Source: Perognathus longimembris pacificus
Lineage: Eukaryota > Chordata > Mammalia > Rodentia > Heteromyidae
Assembly: GCF_023159225.1 (NCBI RefSeq)
Contig: NC_063175.1
Coordinates: 5,385,755-5,449,754, forward strand
Reading direction: 5' to 3'
DNA: 64,000 nucleotides
The notes under the pieces were generated by a model. It made no database searches. It was not told the DNA's origin and saw nothing but the letters and a program-made list of their open reading frames with translations. The position numbers and the translations under genes were made by a program. Shown piece by piece: positions 31,650-44,091 of the stretch (positions within the stretch are counted from its first letter, which is position 1; every line of letters begins with the position of its first letter).

Positions 31650-32570
31650 TTCCACTTTGTAATGAAATATTATATGTTTGTTGGCTATCAAATACACATC
31701 ATACTATAATTTAACAGTAATTTCTTATATTCTTTGACAGCTTGTAGCATGGCTCAATATATCCCTCAAGGAACTGAAACCTTCCCAGAATGAGAGGAGG
31801 GGTATTAGTAGGGAAGGGCTGGCAGGTTACAGGTGAGATGAGTTATGAAGGGTTTGGGGAGTGATGAGAGTATGGGCAGGAGAGAAGGAATATTGCTAAT
31901 CCTGGCAGCAGTATCCACAGTCATAGCTCTAGAAGGTTCCAAGGCCTGAGACACCCTCTAGCACCCTAATAGACCCCAGGATGGCTTGTAATTTATGTAG
32001 GAATAAAGATGATTTGTCTGCCTAGCTAGTCTTCATGTGAGATCTAAATTCCAGTCATTCTTTGGGATGAATAGCACAAGGATGAATTTAAGTCATTTAA
32101 TTTATGAGCTGCTACTATAGTCAAACTGTGCCATTATAAAAGTTACAGATAACCCTAAATATTACATGACTATCTTTACAATTAGGAAAGAAGCTCATGT
32201 ATTTTCCCATTACTCTTTTATCTGATATTAATAAAAGTTACAGCCTGAATCTCCACAGTTAAAAAAGAAACAACTCATGTAGAGTTGGAAGACATTCATA
32301 AAGTCATGTATCTCTTTTCCGAGCTAGTAAGTTAAACAATTTAACTGGAAAAGGAAATGATCAATTTATGTCATCAGTTTCTCATTGTATGTCTTCAGTT
32401 TTGGAGTGAAACAACATTTCATTCCAAGCAAAGTTTTGGAAATTTCTACACTATTTAATTTGAAAGAGTTTCAAAACTGAAATTATATTCTATTGCTTCT
32501 AAAACTTTGTTTAGAATGATTTAAATGCATATGTATTGGAAATGTACCAGTAACATTTTCTTAAAAACAG
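31650..32570. other. No recognised feature
   Basis: AT-rich sequence without a repeat that I recognise. Confidence 0.4.
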
Positions 32571-32650
32571 TAGAGGCTAGAGGTGTGGCTCAGCAAGAGT
32601 TCCTGCCTAGCAAGCACAAGGGCTTGAGTTCAAATCCCAATACAAACAAG
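32571..32650 (+). repeat. ID-like SINE monomer
   Basis: AGAGGTGTGGCTCAGCAAGAG (A box area), GCCTAGCAAGCACAAGGGC (anticodon arm) and GAGTTCAAATCCC (B box) give a clear tRNA-derived monomer without a Geo arm. Confidence 0.7.
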
Positions 32651-32868
32651 AGTTGAACTTTAGGTATGTTCATGTTTATTTTCTTATCCAACAAAGTTAT
32701 ATGTTTACTAATCTGTTTGACTCTAGGAATAGTCCACATACTACAAGTCACCACCAGGACAATGTCCAACCCCACCCCCAAATTGTTACTCTTTAAAAAG
32801 AGTAGCAGTTTCCATTATACAACTATTTTTTTTTTTTTACAACTTTTGTTTGTTTTGTAGTAACTTTT

Positions 32869-33068
32869 TTTTTTTTGGCCATTCCTGGGCCTTGGACTCA
32901 GGGCCTGAGCACTGTCCCTGGCTTCTTTTTGCTCAAGGCTAGCACTCTGCCACTTGAGCCATAGTGCCACTTCTGGCCATTTTCTATATATGTGGTGCTG
33001 GGGAATCGAACTCAGGGCTTCATGTGTATGAGGCAAGCACTCTTACCACTAGGCCATATTCCCAGTCC
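32869..33068 (-). mobile_element. IDL-Geo SINE
   Basis: Complete antisense copy. TGTTTTGTAGTAACTTTT is duplicated exactly at 32851-32868 and 33069-33086. Confidence 0.92.
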
Positions 33069-33287
33069 TGTTTTGTAGTAACTTTTCATTTATGAAAACA
33101 TTACGAAGTAGAGTAAACTTCTCTCATTGTCATATTTCTCTAACTCAAAAAATAAACTGATATGGGTATACAAACTGATTTGGGTTTCATAAGTTTTTTA
33201 CTTACTGTCTCTGTGCACCAGAGCAAATCCAGCCTCCCACCATGACAGCTGTTCAGTATTTTCTTATTATTTTCTCATGTTCTACAA

Positions 33288-33290
<3 letters not shown>

Positions 33291-33333
<43 letters not shown>

Positions 33334-33548
33334 ACGTACCAGTACTGGGGCTTGAACTCATGGCCTTTCAATCTTACTTGGCAATTTCCTCAAGGCTGAC
33401 ACTCTACTACTTGAGCCACGCCCTCATTTTCAGCCTTTTTCTTTTTAATTGGAGATATGAGTCTCTCAGGTTTATTTGAACCATGGTCCCCAGACCTCAG
33501 CATTCTGAGTAGCTAGGATTACAAGTATGAGACATTGGTGTTCAGTCT
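33291..33548 (-). repeat. GT microsatellite and B1-Geo SINE
   Basis: About 20 GT units (33291-33330) abut an antisense B1-Geo (33336-33548). Confidence 0.72.
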
Positions 33549-33599
33549 TGAGAAAGGTCAGCCCGACAACCTGTACAGTTTCCCCCCAACCTACTAAAA

Positions 33600-33926
33600 A
33601 TTTCCTGCCTGTACTGGAGTTTAGCCTCAGGGCCTTGCACTTGAGGTTTGATCCCTTGAGCCATACTCTCCTTTTTTGCTTTCATTATTTTTCTGGATTG
33701 CATCTTATGTTTCTGCTGAAGGCTGGCCTCAGACCTCCATTCTTCTATCTACTCTTCCTACATAGCTAGGACTAAAGGTGCATGGTACCATATAGCTTAT
33801 TGTGTTTATTGATTGAGATGAAGTCTCACTAACATTCTGTTTGGTCTAACCTAAAAACATATTCCTAATGATCTTCACCATGCAAGTAAATGAGATTACA
33901 AGGATGTACCACCATGCTCAGGCTTT
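33600..33926 (-). repeat. Older ID-B1 type dimer and a B1 monomer
   Basis: 33600-33795 has an ID-like head (TACTGGAGTTTAGCCTCAGG) joined to a B1-like body (GGCTGGCCTCAGACCTCC). 33798-33926 is B1-like (GAGATGAAGTCTCACTAAC). Confidence 0.5.
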
Positions 33927-34111
33927 GTTTGATATTCTTATGATCAACCAGAGTTATGGGCTTTGAGAACAAATATTACAGAGGTCAGATAGGTTCCTTC
34001 TAATATAATCTACATATTTTTAAACTATCATGTATGGCCAGGTTAAGATAAAAGATATTTTCCCAGTTCTAAAATACTGTGGATAGTTGTTTTTGTACAG
34101 CCTGGTGTGTG

Positions 34112-34115
<4 letters not shown>

Positions 34116-34152
<37 letters not shown>

Positions 34153-34448
34153 AAACATTTTGGTATATATACATTTTTTGGAATATATATAATTTTTTGG
34201 AATATATAATTGTTTGGTACATATAGGTTGGTTGTGGGGCTTGAACTCAGGGCCTGGGCACTGTCCCTGAGCTTTTTCACTCACAGCTAGTACTCTACTA
34301 CTTTGAACCACAATTCCACTTCCAGTTTTCTGATGGCTAATTCAAGATAAGAGTCTCATGGACTTTCTTGCCTGGCCTTTGAACTGTCATCCTCAGATCT
34401 CAGCCTCCTGAGTAGCTGGGATTACAGGTGTGAGTCACTAGCACTGGC
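34116..34448 (-). repeat. GT microsatellite and B1-Geo SINE
   Basis: A GT run (34116-34149) and a stretch of TTTGGAATATATA-type repeats precede an antisense B1-Geo (34230-34448). Confidence 0.7.
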
Positions 34449-34517
34449 TTTGCCTGCTATATTTTAAAAGCAAATACACATGTTGTTTGGCTTAAAGTTA
34501 CATTAAGAAGTGTTTAT

Positions 34518-34722
34518 TGGGCTGGGAATATGGCCTAGTGACAAGAGTGCTTGCCTCATATACATGAAGCCCTAGGTTCCATTCCTCAGCACCACATATA
34601 CAGAAAACAGCCAGAAGTGGCGCTGTTGCTCAAGTGGCAAAGTGCTAGCCTTGAGCAAAAAGAAGCCAGGGACAGTGCTCAGGCCCTGAGTCCAAGGCCC
34701 AGGACTGGCAGAAAAAAAAAAA
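34518..34722 (+). mobile_element. IDL-Geo SINE
   Basis: Complete sense copy with A tail; AAGTGTTTAT is duplicated at 34508-34517 and 34723-34732. Confidence 0.9.
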
Positions 34723-34970
34723 AAGTGTTTATCATTTCCAGTACAGGAAGTCCACATCAACACTCAACTGCTTAGATCAACTTTATACCTTTCCCAGAAG
34801 CCTTGTGTCCCAGAAGCCTTGTGTTCTGGATGGATCACCAACATTTAGAGATTTGTGGTAGATTTTACCAGCCTACAAACTCTTCCTATCCTCTTCTAAA
34901 TCTCACCCAGATTGAAACAAATATATCTGTAGGCCAAGCACAAAATCCATTTTTAAAAAGGGTAGGAGTT

Positions 34971-35170
34971 GGGGCTGGGGATATAGCCTAGTGGCAAGAG
35001 TGCCTGCCTCGGATACACGAGGCCCTAGGTTCGATTCCCCAGCACCATATATACAGAAAACGGCCAGAAGCGGCGCTGTGGCTCAAGTGGCAGAGTGCTA
35101 GCCTTGAGCGGGAAGAAGCCAGGGACAGTGCTCAGGCCCTGAGTCCAAGGCCCAGGACTGGCAAAAAAAA
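34971..35170 (+). mobile_element. Young IDL-Geo SINE
   Basis: Complete sense copy, nearly identical to those at 24446 and 46274. AAAAAGGGTAGGAGTT is duplicated exactly (34955-34970 and 35171-35186). Confidence 0.93.
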
Positions 35171-35562
35171 AAAAAGGGTAGGAGTTTATTATTAGGAATT
35201 ACAGAGATATCCAAGATAAGAAAGTTACTTCTGATTTGAGAACTCTGTGGTTGCTTGAGTGAGAAAAAGGACAGATGAGAGTGAAAGGAGCCAGTCAGCA
35301 AGCAAAACATCTTATGAAATCACCTTTGTGGCTATATTTATTTTCTTTCATGCTCATTTAATTTTATACTTGCACTGCGATTTCAACTTATCTGATTTGG
35401 AGATAATATCAAAATGCCCTCATAATAAATTGTAAGTACTGAATACATCCTATAATGATGCTTCAAATCAACATTGCTTCTGCTTTGCATTTATGCACAT
35501 TTAGTGCACAATCTCGTCAATAAAATAAATTCTCTACACTTTAGAAGGAAGAAATGGCAAGC

Positions 35563-35900
35563 TAGAAACTGATGTGGTGGCTCAAACCCATAATCATAGC
35601 TATTTGGCTGGGGGATACTGGAGGATTGCTGTTTAAGGCCCACCCTGACATAAAAGTTCATGAGACTGCATCTCTGTCAGTGGCTGGTGCAGCGGTCACC
35701 TAAGTGACAAACATAAACATAAATAGGAGGATCACAGTCTAGACCTACCTGAGCTTTATAAAAACAAGACCTTATCTGGAAAATAATGACTGCATGAAAG
35801 GACTGGCATGAGTGGAGTGACTGCAGTGGTAGAGTGCCTGCCTGAGTTTAAGCATAAGGTCCCAAGTTCAAACTTCAGCACTACTTTCCCCAACACACAC
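35563..35900 (+). repeat. B1/ID-type composite SINE, diverged
   Basis: GATGTGGTGGCTCAAACCC starts a 7SL-like unit. The tail part (GTGGTAGAGTGCCTGCCTGAG, AAGTTCAAACTTCAGC) is ID-like and no Geo arm is present. Confidence 0.5.
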
Positions 35901-38522
35901 ACACATAAAAAGGGAAAAAAAAAGAAAGATAAAATAAATTGTTGGAGGATTTGAAATCTGGAAGGCCAGCTGTGGAATCTATAACCTGTGTTACAGACAC
36001 AAAGGTGAAGGCCAAGAGAGGGCAAAATGATATAATCTCTGGTCCTTCCAGCCTGATTGCTGGATTCTTTGGAGTAATAACAAAGCAAACAGTATATGCC
36101 TCAGGGCACTGTACTCCAGCATCTCTTAACTACTCTATCAAAGACTAGCTCATCTGATTTCCTTGAGTTTCATTTTCTTTATACTAAGTAGGAAACATTG
36201 AACTGTGTTATTGTCTCAAGTATTCACTGGAATCTCATGCTGCTGGGATAATCAGTGTGAGGAAATTCTCCCCAAGTGAACTGAAGTCATATTTCTCTCT
36301 TGTGGCAGCAGATACAGGTATGATTTCCTCCTTTCACAGGCCCCTTCCACATCAGCCTTCCCAGCACATTGAGAAAAAGGCTCCCGTGTCAATCCAGCCA
36401 CTTACCCAGTGCATCCGAGTAACTGTTGCACACAAGATTGAGGGACAGCTGTGAATAAAACAGGCATAATCCTTGCACTCAAGGAGATTATAAGTTACTC
36501 ATGAAGTAGGGAGGTTGGATGTTAAAGGTAAAGTTTTCTCACCTATGTAAGAGCAAAGGAGGAAGTTGTTTTTTAAAGATGTAGAAAATCATGATTGAGT
36601 ATAAAGTAGCCCCAAACAGATTCACCTAGCACATAGTTAAACATGAGGTAGGACCCTGGTATTGTTTTAGAATATAGGCGGCAGTGATCAGGACTTTGTG
36701 CAGTACTGGGGCTTGTGCTCAGGGCCTTGAGTTCTCCCTTGGCTTTTTCAGCTCAAGGCTGGTGTACTACCACTTGAGCTATACTGTACTTGCTAATATA
36801 AAGAATAATGGTTTGTAGTATTCACTTCTCTTCAACAGAATGATTAACTTTAATATTCTTATATAAAACTATTTGTTTTCCAAAGTTTATTTCACATTTT
36901 CTTTCAAAAGGAAAAGACTTCAAACTATTTGTCTTTGAACAGAAGCAAATGGCATGATATTTGGAATTAATGAATAGATATATTCTCTCCTGGGCCCAAA
37001 CAAATCTACTCCTCAAAGATAAAAAGGTTTTAAAGATAAAGGTTTTAAAGACACTTACATACCTTGTGATATTCTAGTAATCTTTGGAAGTTGAGAAATT
37101 TCATGTTTGAAATATAAGCCAGAATAATTTTTCTATTTTAACCTGGTAACAAGAGGGAAGTCAGCATATCTCTTTAATATTGTAATGTGTATGGAACAGA
37201 ATCTGATAGCATACCTCTTAAAAGTCATTAGATAGGGATGCTGTGTTTATTTTTAACTTCAACTCTAGGCGATATGCATGCACTCTTATGCTCATATTTT
37301 ATTATTTATGACCAATATAACTTAAGGAGAAGGCAGTTCGACAGTAAATAGAAGCAATTATTTAGTTTCCTGCTCAGCATTCTTATTTATTTATTCCAAC
37401 TCATAAATCCCTCGATCTGGTCATGAAGCCAACTCCTCTTTACTTATGTGCAGCCACAGGCAGAGATTATGAATCTAAAACCACAGCAGGAAATCTCTCT
37501 CTTAGCTTTGGTGACTCCATAGGGGATCTATTGATGGCTAAGTTGTCATTTGTTCACTTTTGCCTTTGCTAGTATTTTCTCCTCACAAAAATTTCTTGCC
37601 AAATGCTTCTGGAAAGAGCTCCATTGTTTTCACTGAGAACAGCTCACTGTTGGAGGTTTATATTTCTCCTGTTGTCAACTCCTGTAACTTGGTCAGACAC
37701 GTTAGAGCTGTAGTCATAAGTAAATCACTGTTCTATGGGAAATTCTTCATTTTTATTGTGGAGATCTTAAAATGCAATCTAGACTCATGGGATGATTTAT
37801 TTCCTTGCTGACTAGAAAGGACATGAATCAAGTATTTCCAAAATCATTATGGGTAACTCAAAAGCCAGGTTGAACTCAAATCCAAATGATCGTCTGAGAG
37901 CTTTCTGCATCCAAAATCTTTCCTTCTATCTCATTTCTAGTCTTACAAGAGCAAATGACTACCCTCCCCTATTGGTGGTTGAAACAGTTCTCATGACTGC
38001 TTCTGCTATGTAAATTCATAGGTGCATCTCACTTGGGTTCCCCATGTGTACAGAATTAGCAGTCTTGAATGAGTGGATATTTTAGCAGTGGAAAAAATGA
38101 TGATTCGATGATTTGGAAGCTAAGCAACTTCTGTAGGCTGACACAGACAGCACGTGGCACTTCAGATGTTATAGTCTTCTGTTGTTCTGATCACTGTCCC
38201 CCCCAATGATTCCATGGACACCCTGAAAATAACTAAATATAAAGTTGGAAAACATAATTCATTTGATAATTCGTCAAAATATCTCATCGCGGGCATGGAC
38301 ACCTATGTATGACTTTCTCTTTGGTTTCTTTAGAAAACTCAGGATCCTAGCGGGATTGGGTGGGGGGTGGAGGAGGGAGGCATGGTGAAGGGCCTGACAT
38401 TCTTCAAGCAGCTGCTGGCGGTGCGGAAATATTGACTTTCTTATTGGCTTCCCCCCCGCCCCCCCCCCCCCGCTCCCATGGAAACCACATTTCCTTTCAT
38501 TGTTTTTATTTATTTCAATTTT
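35901..38522. other. Repeat-poor block
   Basis: In 2.6 kb I see only one antisense Geo arm (36697-36787), a possible old L2/MIR-like segment near 36410-36540 (GTGAATAAAACAGGC, CTCAAGGAGATTATAAG) and a C-rich run at 38449-38472. No exon is recognised. Confidence 0.4.
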
Positions 38523-38757
38523 TTCTTTTTTTTGACACTGCTGGGTCTTGAATTCAGACCTTGAGCTCTCACTTGGCCTTTTCATTCAAGGCTAGTTAGT
38601 GTTCTACCACTTGAACCCCAGCTACACTTTCAGCTTTTGCTGATTCATTGGAGACAAGAATCTCACTGACTTTTCTGCCTAGTCTGGCTTTGAGTGGTAA
38701 TTCTCAGATATCAGTCTCCTGACTAAGTTTAGAGGCTTGAGCCACGAGCACCTGGCT
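38523..38757 (-). repeat. B1-Geo SINE
   Basis: Antisense copy beginning ACACTGCTGGGTCTTG and ending GAGCCACGAGCACCTGGC. Confidence 0.72.
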
Positions 38758-40127
38758 TTGCGTTTTTTCCATGTGTCTAATTTGACTTCTGTCTTTATTT
38801 CTGACACCTTTTGCATGTAGTATCTTAGATTTCTTCCTCTGCTCTCACAAATTCCATTTGATAAAGATGTCCTTTTGTCTAACACTTCTTTTTCTTTCAA
38901 TGAACATAGTATAAGCTTTGCAATTTTATTAACCCAAGTTTCAACCTCAATTACTTTGCCAGCTGTGTGAGTTCAGAGATGTTTAAAATCTCTCCCAAGC
39001 AGAAAAGTAGACAAATTAGAAGTCAGCTCATTGAGTTGCTATGAGAGGTGTAATGACAAGTTGCTAGGGATGGTGTCCAGCATGGTGAAAGCCATCCTAA
39101 ATGTAAATTCCGTTCCTTTGACATGATCTGATTCCAGTCCCAATGTGCATTTAGGTTCCTTATTTTGTAATTACACTGCTCTACAACGATGGTGAAGGAA
39201 ATACGATAAATATAAGACCAAGACAAATTCAGTACATACCCCCTTGATATATTCTACCTGCCCCAACATCTGTGTCATTGTGTTGAATTTAAATGCAAGC
39301 ATATGGGATTTTCTGCTGGAATGAAAATCTCTGATTCATCTATGTAAATAGCTTAAAGCTTTCTTTTAGAAGAATGTACTCCAGTACCATGCAATTCATG
39401 GTGGAAGGACACAGGGACATACATATATCTACATAGATTATTCGTGCAGGAACTAGATAAACTAGGTACATTTATTGACTTCCTGTTAGGTGTCTGGTTT
39501 TTTTGGAGCCTGGATAGTCACCAGAGAAAAAAGTATGCCAAGTTGGTGGTTATTTTTGAATTCCAATATATCTCTAGTTGGTGTGGAGAACCTGGACAAG
39601 TTTCCAGTAAACTTGGAATCCATATGATTTCAAAATAAGCCTGAGACTAAAGAACCTTGCTTATCACAATGATGGGTATTGGGAAGGGGCATATGGTCCC
39701 CTTGGTTCAGTGTCACCACAGTTATTTCTGGGTTCAGACTCTTCCTGGAAAATGCAGAAAAAAATGGTCCAAATGAATCACTCTTTGTCTGGACTTTGAT
39801 TTGAATCATAAATGTTAAAGGGAAAAGAAACAGAGGCACAACTCAGCAGAGCAGCTTGTCTGTGATGGTATGTCTGGTTACAGCAGAGGCAGGACTGGCT
39901 TGGCTATGGGCATGGGCATTGGACTGATGGTTGCCTCTTTGCTAGGGTGTTGTGGTGCCATCAGGACTGAGGAGGCTTCAATTCTGCAGAACACTAAAGG
40001 GCAAACCAAGTATTCTAGTGATGTGTAAAGTATAAAGAAGCTTTCATGAGAGTGCTGTTTATGTGGCATTTAAGAGTATGGTATGTTATATTTAAGATAA
40101 AAATATTTCCTGCAAAAATGATACTCA
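38758..40127. other. Repeat-poor block with a MIR-like piece
   Basis: About 38945-39090 resembles plus-orientation MIR (GCCAGCTGTGTGAGTTCAGAG ... GTTGCTATGAGAGGTGTAATG). The rest shows no repeat or exon. Confidence 0.4.
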
Positions 40128-40365
40128 CCTAGGTGCTGAGTGGCTCATTCCTGTAATCCTAGCTACTCAGGAGGCTGAGATCTGAGGAGCATGATTTAAA
40201 GTCAGTCTGGGCAGAAAAATCCATAAAACTCTTTTCTCCAAATATGCACCAAAAAGCCAGAAGTGGAGTTATGGCTCAAATGGCAGACTGCCATCCTTGA
40301 ATGAAAGAGCTAAGGGACTGTACCCAGGCCCTGAGTTCAAGCCCCAGTATGCGCGCGCATGCGCA
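40128..40365 (+). repeat. B1-Geo SINE ending in a GC alternating tail
   Basis: The only sense B1-Geo right of 31 kb. Its tail is ATGCGCGCGCATGCGC and a C run instead of poly(A). Confidence 0.75.
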
Positions 40366-41067
40366 CCCCCCCACCTATGTATACTAGAATTCCTACTTCA
40401 TATTATGTTAGGACCTGTAATTTCAATGCTGTCTTCTATTCATTAAAATGTCAATGATTTGAACAATGATTTGTGACCATTTATTTAATCTACATAATCT
40501 AATTATGTAGATTATTATGTTAAATGAAGCTTGATGTATTTGGAATATGTGCCTCTCATATTTGAGAATAATTGTAACTAGCAGCAGGTTCTTTTCTTTT
40601 GCAGAATGAGGCTGATGACCACTCAGAGGGAGAGAGAGATTGAGAACACTTTCAGTTCAGAAAATGATCATTTCAGAGGTATGATGATTCATTTTTTTTG
40701 CATTTCCATCAAGAGGATGGTGATTGAATTATCTGTGACCATATCAGCAAGAAGCTGGTCCTGTGATATTTCACAAAGCCCTCATCTCTGTGGTGACAAA
40801 GAAGACGGCAAAACCAAAGGAAAAATATTCAAAAGGGTTTCAGAGGAATTTGCATTAGAAAAGAGCATACAGTGACTAGAAAAATAATTGGAAAAATTGA
40901 AAAAGTTCTTCTTGATGGGGCCCACTGCAATCGCTAGCTTTATCCTTTACGAACATTCCTTGCCTACTGTATTATGCTTGCTCTCATTTCCAAATGCCAA
41001 TACCTGTATTCAAGCCATAAACAAACTCATAGTTCTGGACACTTAAGTGTTGTTCTGAAAGTTGTAG
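40366..41067. other. No recognised feature
   Basis: An 89-codon plus-strand open frame at 40606-40875 has no recognisable domain and no support as a gene. Confidence 0.4.
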
Positions 41068-41292
41068 AAAAGATTCTTGCCTTGCTTCTTCTAGCTCCTG
41101 CTGTACAGGCAATCCTTGACATGCCAGACTATCACATGTAAGTCATTAGATTTAGGGCTCACCTTCCTCAAGAATGGCCTCACCTTAACCAATTATATCT
41201 GCAAGACCCTATTTCCAAGTAAGGTCACGTTATGAGGCTCCAATTGGACTTGATTTTTTTTGAGAAGACACCATTCTATCCACTACTTGTCA
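41068..41292 (-). repeat. MLT1 (ERVL-MaLR) LTR fragment
   Basis: TTAGGGCTCACC, ACCAATTATATCTGCAAGACC, CTATTTCCAAGTAAGGTCACG and ATTCTATCCACTAC match, in order, the antisense of MLT1-type mammalian LTRs. Confidence 0.65.
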
Positions 41293-41869
41293 GAATATTT
41301 ATAGTAATGTAAGATAGAGGATACTTATTTCTCCATTTTCCACTTTGAATAGTTAGATTTTGAGGACAGGCCCAGGTAATATGCCTCTGAGGTTTTGCTC
41401 TCTAGTCTAGGGTCAAGCATAGAATGGAAATTTAAAATGTATTGTAAATTCAGTGACTCTAATGTGATTATCTTCTTCAGCAATGAAGTTTCCTCGAATT
41501 GGATACTCTCAATTTCTTCCTACCTTGGCTTTTATTTGTATTTTGCTTTCTTTGTTCCATCCTCAATTTATTACTGTTAGTTTTGTCCTAACTGGTTCCT
41601 ATAAAATATGAACATCCCAAAGAAAAATGTTAGAAAGAAGTGAAATGAGGCATGGTGTCAATCAATAACCAAAAAACCCCAAAACACTAGAACCTAGTTT
41701 CTTATAGAATATCTGTTTCTTCCGGATATTTCCCTGATTATTTAATTGCTAGAACTTCCTCAATTATAATCCCTTAATTTTCAATGTTGTATAAAGTTCC
41801 TACCTGCTTGAAAATAGGGATTTTTTTTTAAAGATACTGTATTTGTATTACTAGGAATTGAAGTGTAAT
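41293..41869. other. No recognised feature
   Basis: AT-rich sequence without a recognisable repeat or exon. Confidence 0.4.
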
Positions 41870-42165
41870 TGTATTTGTAAAGATATCAAAATGGTGAGAC
41901 AAAGAGTAAAAGGCGAACCAATGCAACAGCAATACTTACAAGACAATATGTTATAAATTAACTACATACCTGGCAGGGGTGGGGGGTGGGAAGTTGGGGC
42001 TGGGGGGAGGGGAGAGGAATTGGGGAGGAGAGAGGGTGGGAGAAAGATGAGGGAGGAGGTAACAAGTTTGATAAGAAATGTACTCACTGCCTTACATTGT
42101 AACTATTATCCCTCTGTCCACCACCTTGACAATAACAATTTAAAAAAATACAGACTAAACTTCTG
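41870..42165 (+). repeat. L1 3'-end fragment with G-rich tract
   Basis: It parallels 48960-49198: CAATACTTACAAGACAATATG, a G-rich tract (41976-42060), GAGGAGGTAACAAG, GAAATGTACTCACTGCC and an AATAACAATTT A-rich end. Confidence 0.7.
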
Positions 42166-42799
42166 TCATAAAGCAAAAAAAGAAAAGAAAAAATATCCCT
42201 ATAGTAGCGTATCAGTTACCCAATGGTCATTGTAGGTATTCCAGCAAGATTGGGGTGCTAATGCTGGGTCCACACTGTGGGCAAAGCTTCCTTCCAGCTT
42301 GCTACTCTATGCTGACGCTGTTTTGTTCAACATAGGATCTACGATCTACACATGGATATTGAGTTCTTCAGATGTGGCTAACCCAGATTAGGACATGCTG
42401 TAAATAGAATATATTCACAATCTCTCAAATACTTCATATAAAGAAAGAAGGTAAAAGACCTTCTTAGTAATTTCACATTGATTGCATGTTCAAATTATAT
42501 CTTGGATGTGTTGGGTTAAATATAATGCTGATAAATTTCTCTTTATTTTTTGTTTGTGGGTCAATCGGTATTTGAGTTCAGAAGTGTTTGTTTAATGAAC
42601 CTAAATGTGCTGTTATTTGAGGTGTATATATTCATGGTAATTTCCTCATGATAAATTATTCCCTGTGGTAATGTGAAATGCTCTTTTTCTCTTATCACTG
42701 ATTTTAGTTTGAACTCTGTTTCGTTTCATCCTGTATAAACATGGCTACTCCTGCCTACTTTCAGGGTCTATTTACTTGGAGGAGCTTTTTCATTCCTTT
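42166..42799. other. No recognised feature
   Basis: AT-rich; possibly very old L1 sequence around 42640-42780, but not firm. Confidence 0.3.
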
Positions 42800-43026
42800 T
42801 TTTTTTTTCTTCCAAGTTGTAGGGTTTGAACTCAGGAGCTAAGTTCAAAGAGCCTGAGCAATTTTTGCTCAAGGCTAGCACTCTACCACTTTGAGCCACA
42901 GATCCACTTCCATTTTTCTGGTGGTTAATTGGAGATAAGAGTCTCACAGACTTTCCTGCCCAGGCTGGCTTCGATCCTCAGATTTCAGCCTCCTGAGTAG
43001 CTAGGTGTGAGCCACTGGCATCCGGC
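42800..43026 (-). repeat. B1-Geo SINE
   Basis: Antisense copy with a small duplication in the right arm; it ends GTGTGAGCCACTGGCATCC. Confidence 0.75.
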
Positions 43027-43282
43027 TAGATAAAGTAATTTTTATATTTCAGGGTTTGTATTATGTATGTCCTTACATGCCTTTCTTGTATTTAGAATTT
43101 TTGCATAGAAATGTAATGGGCTTGCTATTGTGCATTGCTTGTACAATACAAAATATACACAAAACAACTAACACAACAAAAATGAAAAATGGTGCTTGGG
43201 CAATCTAGTTGCCAATACAGAGTATAGACATTGGTGAAAGATTAGGGATGGAGAAAAATAAGTAGAAAGAAGAAACTGTAAG

Positions 43283-44091
43283 TGTTGGGGATTTAGCTTG
43301 GCCTTAAGGGGGGAAGGGCAACTAGGGCTCCCTTAGAGACGCTGCCCTTCCCCCAGCCCTGGGGCTGCGGAAGGTTGTCCCTCCCACCTTCCGACTTCAA
43401 CCAGAAGAGAAGCAAGGCAGCCCCTGCCCCTGGGGTCCAGCATGTGTCTGATGGCCGGGGACCCCAGAACCCAACCCTTGGGGGGCTGGGTCTCCATCCA
43501 GAAAGGAAGTCCCCTGACATCACTTGAGGGACAGCCCTTGGGACCAATCAGGGGCCCCTCTCCTGTGCCCGCCTTTGGGGTATATCTCTTGGCCCCTTCA
43601 TTTGAATAAATGAGAACACCCATGAGGTCTTCTCTGAGACTCCCATGTGTCTGTGAGTGTCTTTCTTGAAGGGCCTGAGGAGTCTCGTTCAGCCACATGC
43701 ACTGAGGCTTACCTGTGTCCCCATCACTCCACCCTGGGCGCCCATAGGTCAGGCGCCCAGGAGAGAGGGTGAAAAGGGGAGCACACTTAAGAGAGAATAA
43801 TTTTAGCATCCCCAAACCCAGGGGAGGTGAAGCTAGCCCGGCATATTGCGCCCAACGGGGGTATATCTGGGGGGCTTCTCATTTGAATAAACAACGCCCA
43901 TGAGGCGTCTCCAGGGACCCACACATCTGTGTCTTCCTTGGCGGGTTTGGGGCACCCTGAGACCACACGCTACCGAGGGCTACCTGTGGCCATCGCTCCC
44001 ACATGAGAGCGATAAAGGACCACCCAGGAAGGGGCGAACAAGCCCCTTCCCTCCCCCCCCCAAGAGGAGGGGAAGTAGAGTGAGCCCAACA
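43283..44091 (+). mobile_element. IAP-like (ERV class II) LTR with duplicated R-U5 segment
   Basis: The ends TGTTGGGG and GCCCAACA are inverted, and TGTAAG is duplicated exactly at 43277-43282 and 44092-44097, a 6-bp duplication typical of class II elements. A unit with TATATCT, CATTTGAATAAA and an ATGAGG word occurs twice (43581 and 43862; about 281 bp apart). Between the copies, 43846-43861 reads TTGCGCCCAACGGGGG, close to a lysine-tRNA primer-binding site. Either one LTR has an internal duplication, or a provirus has collapsed from just past its primer site to the R region of its 3' LTR. No coding sequence remains. Confidence 0.75.

Noticed and set aside
32571..32650. Possible tRNA gene
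   Set aside because: A and B boxes are visible, but the sequence is a decayed ID-type SINE; acceptor stem and CCA-proximal pairing are absent.
43333..43815. 160-codon minus-strand frame
   Set aside because: It lies inside the IAP-like LTR on the opposite strand and has no domain.
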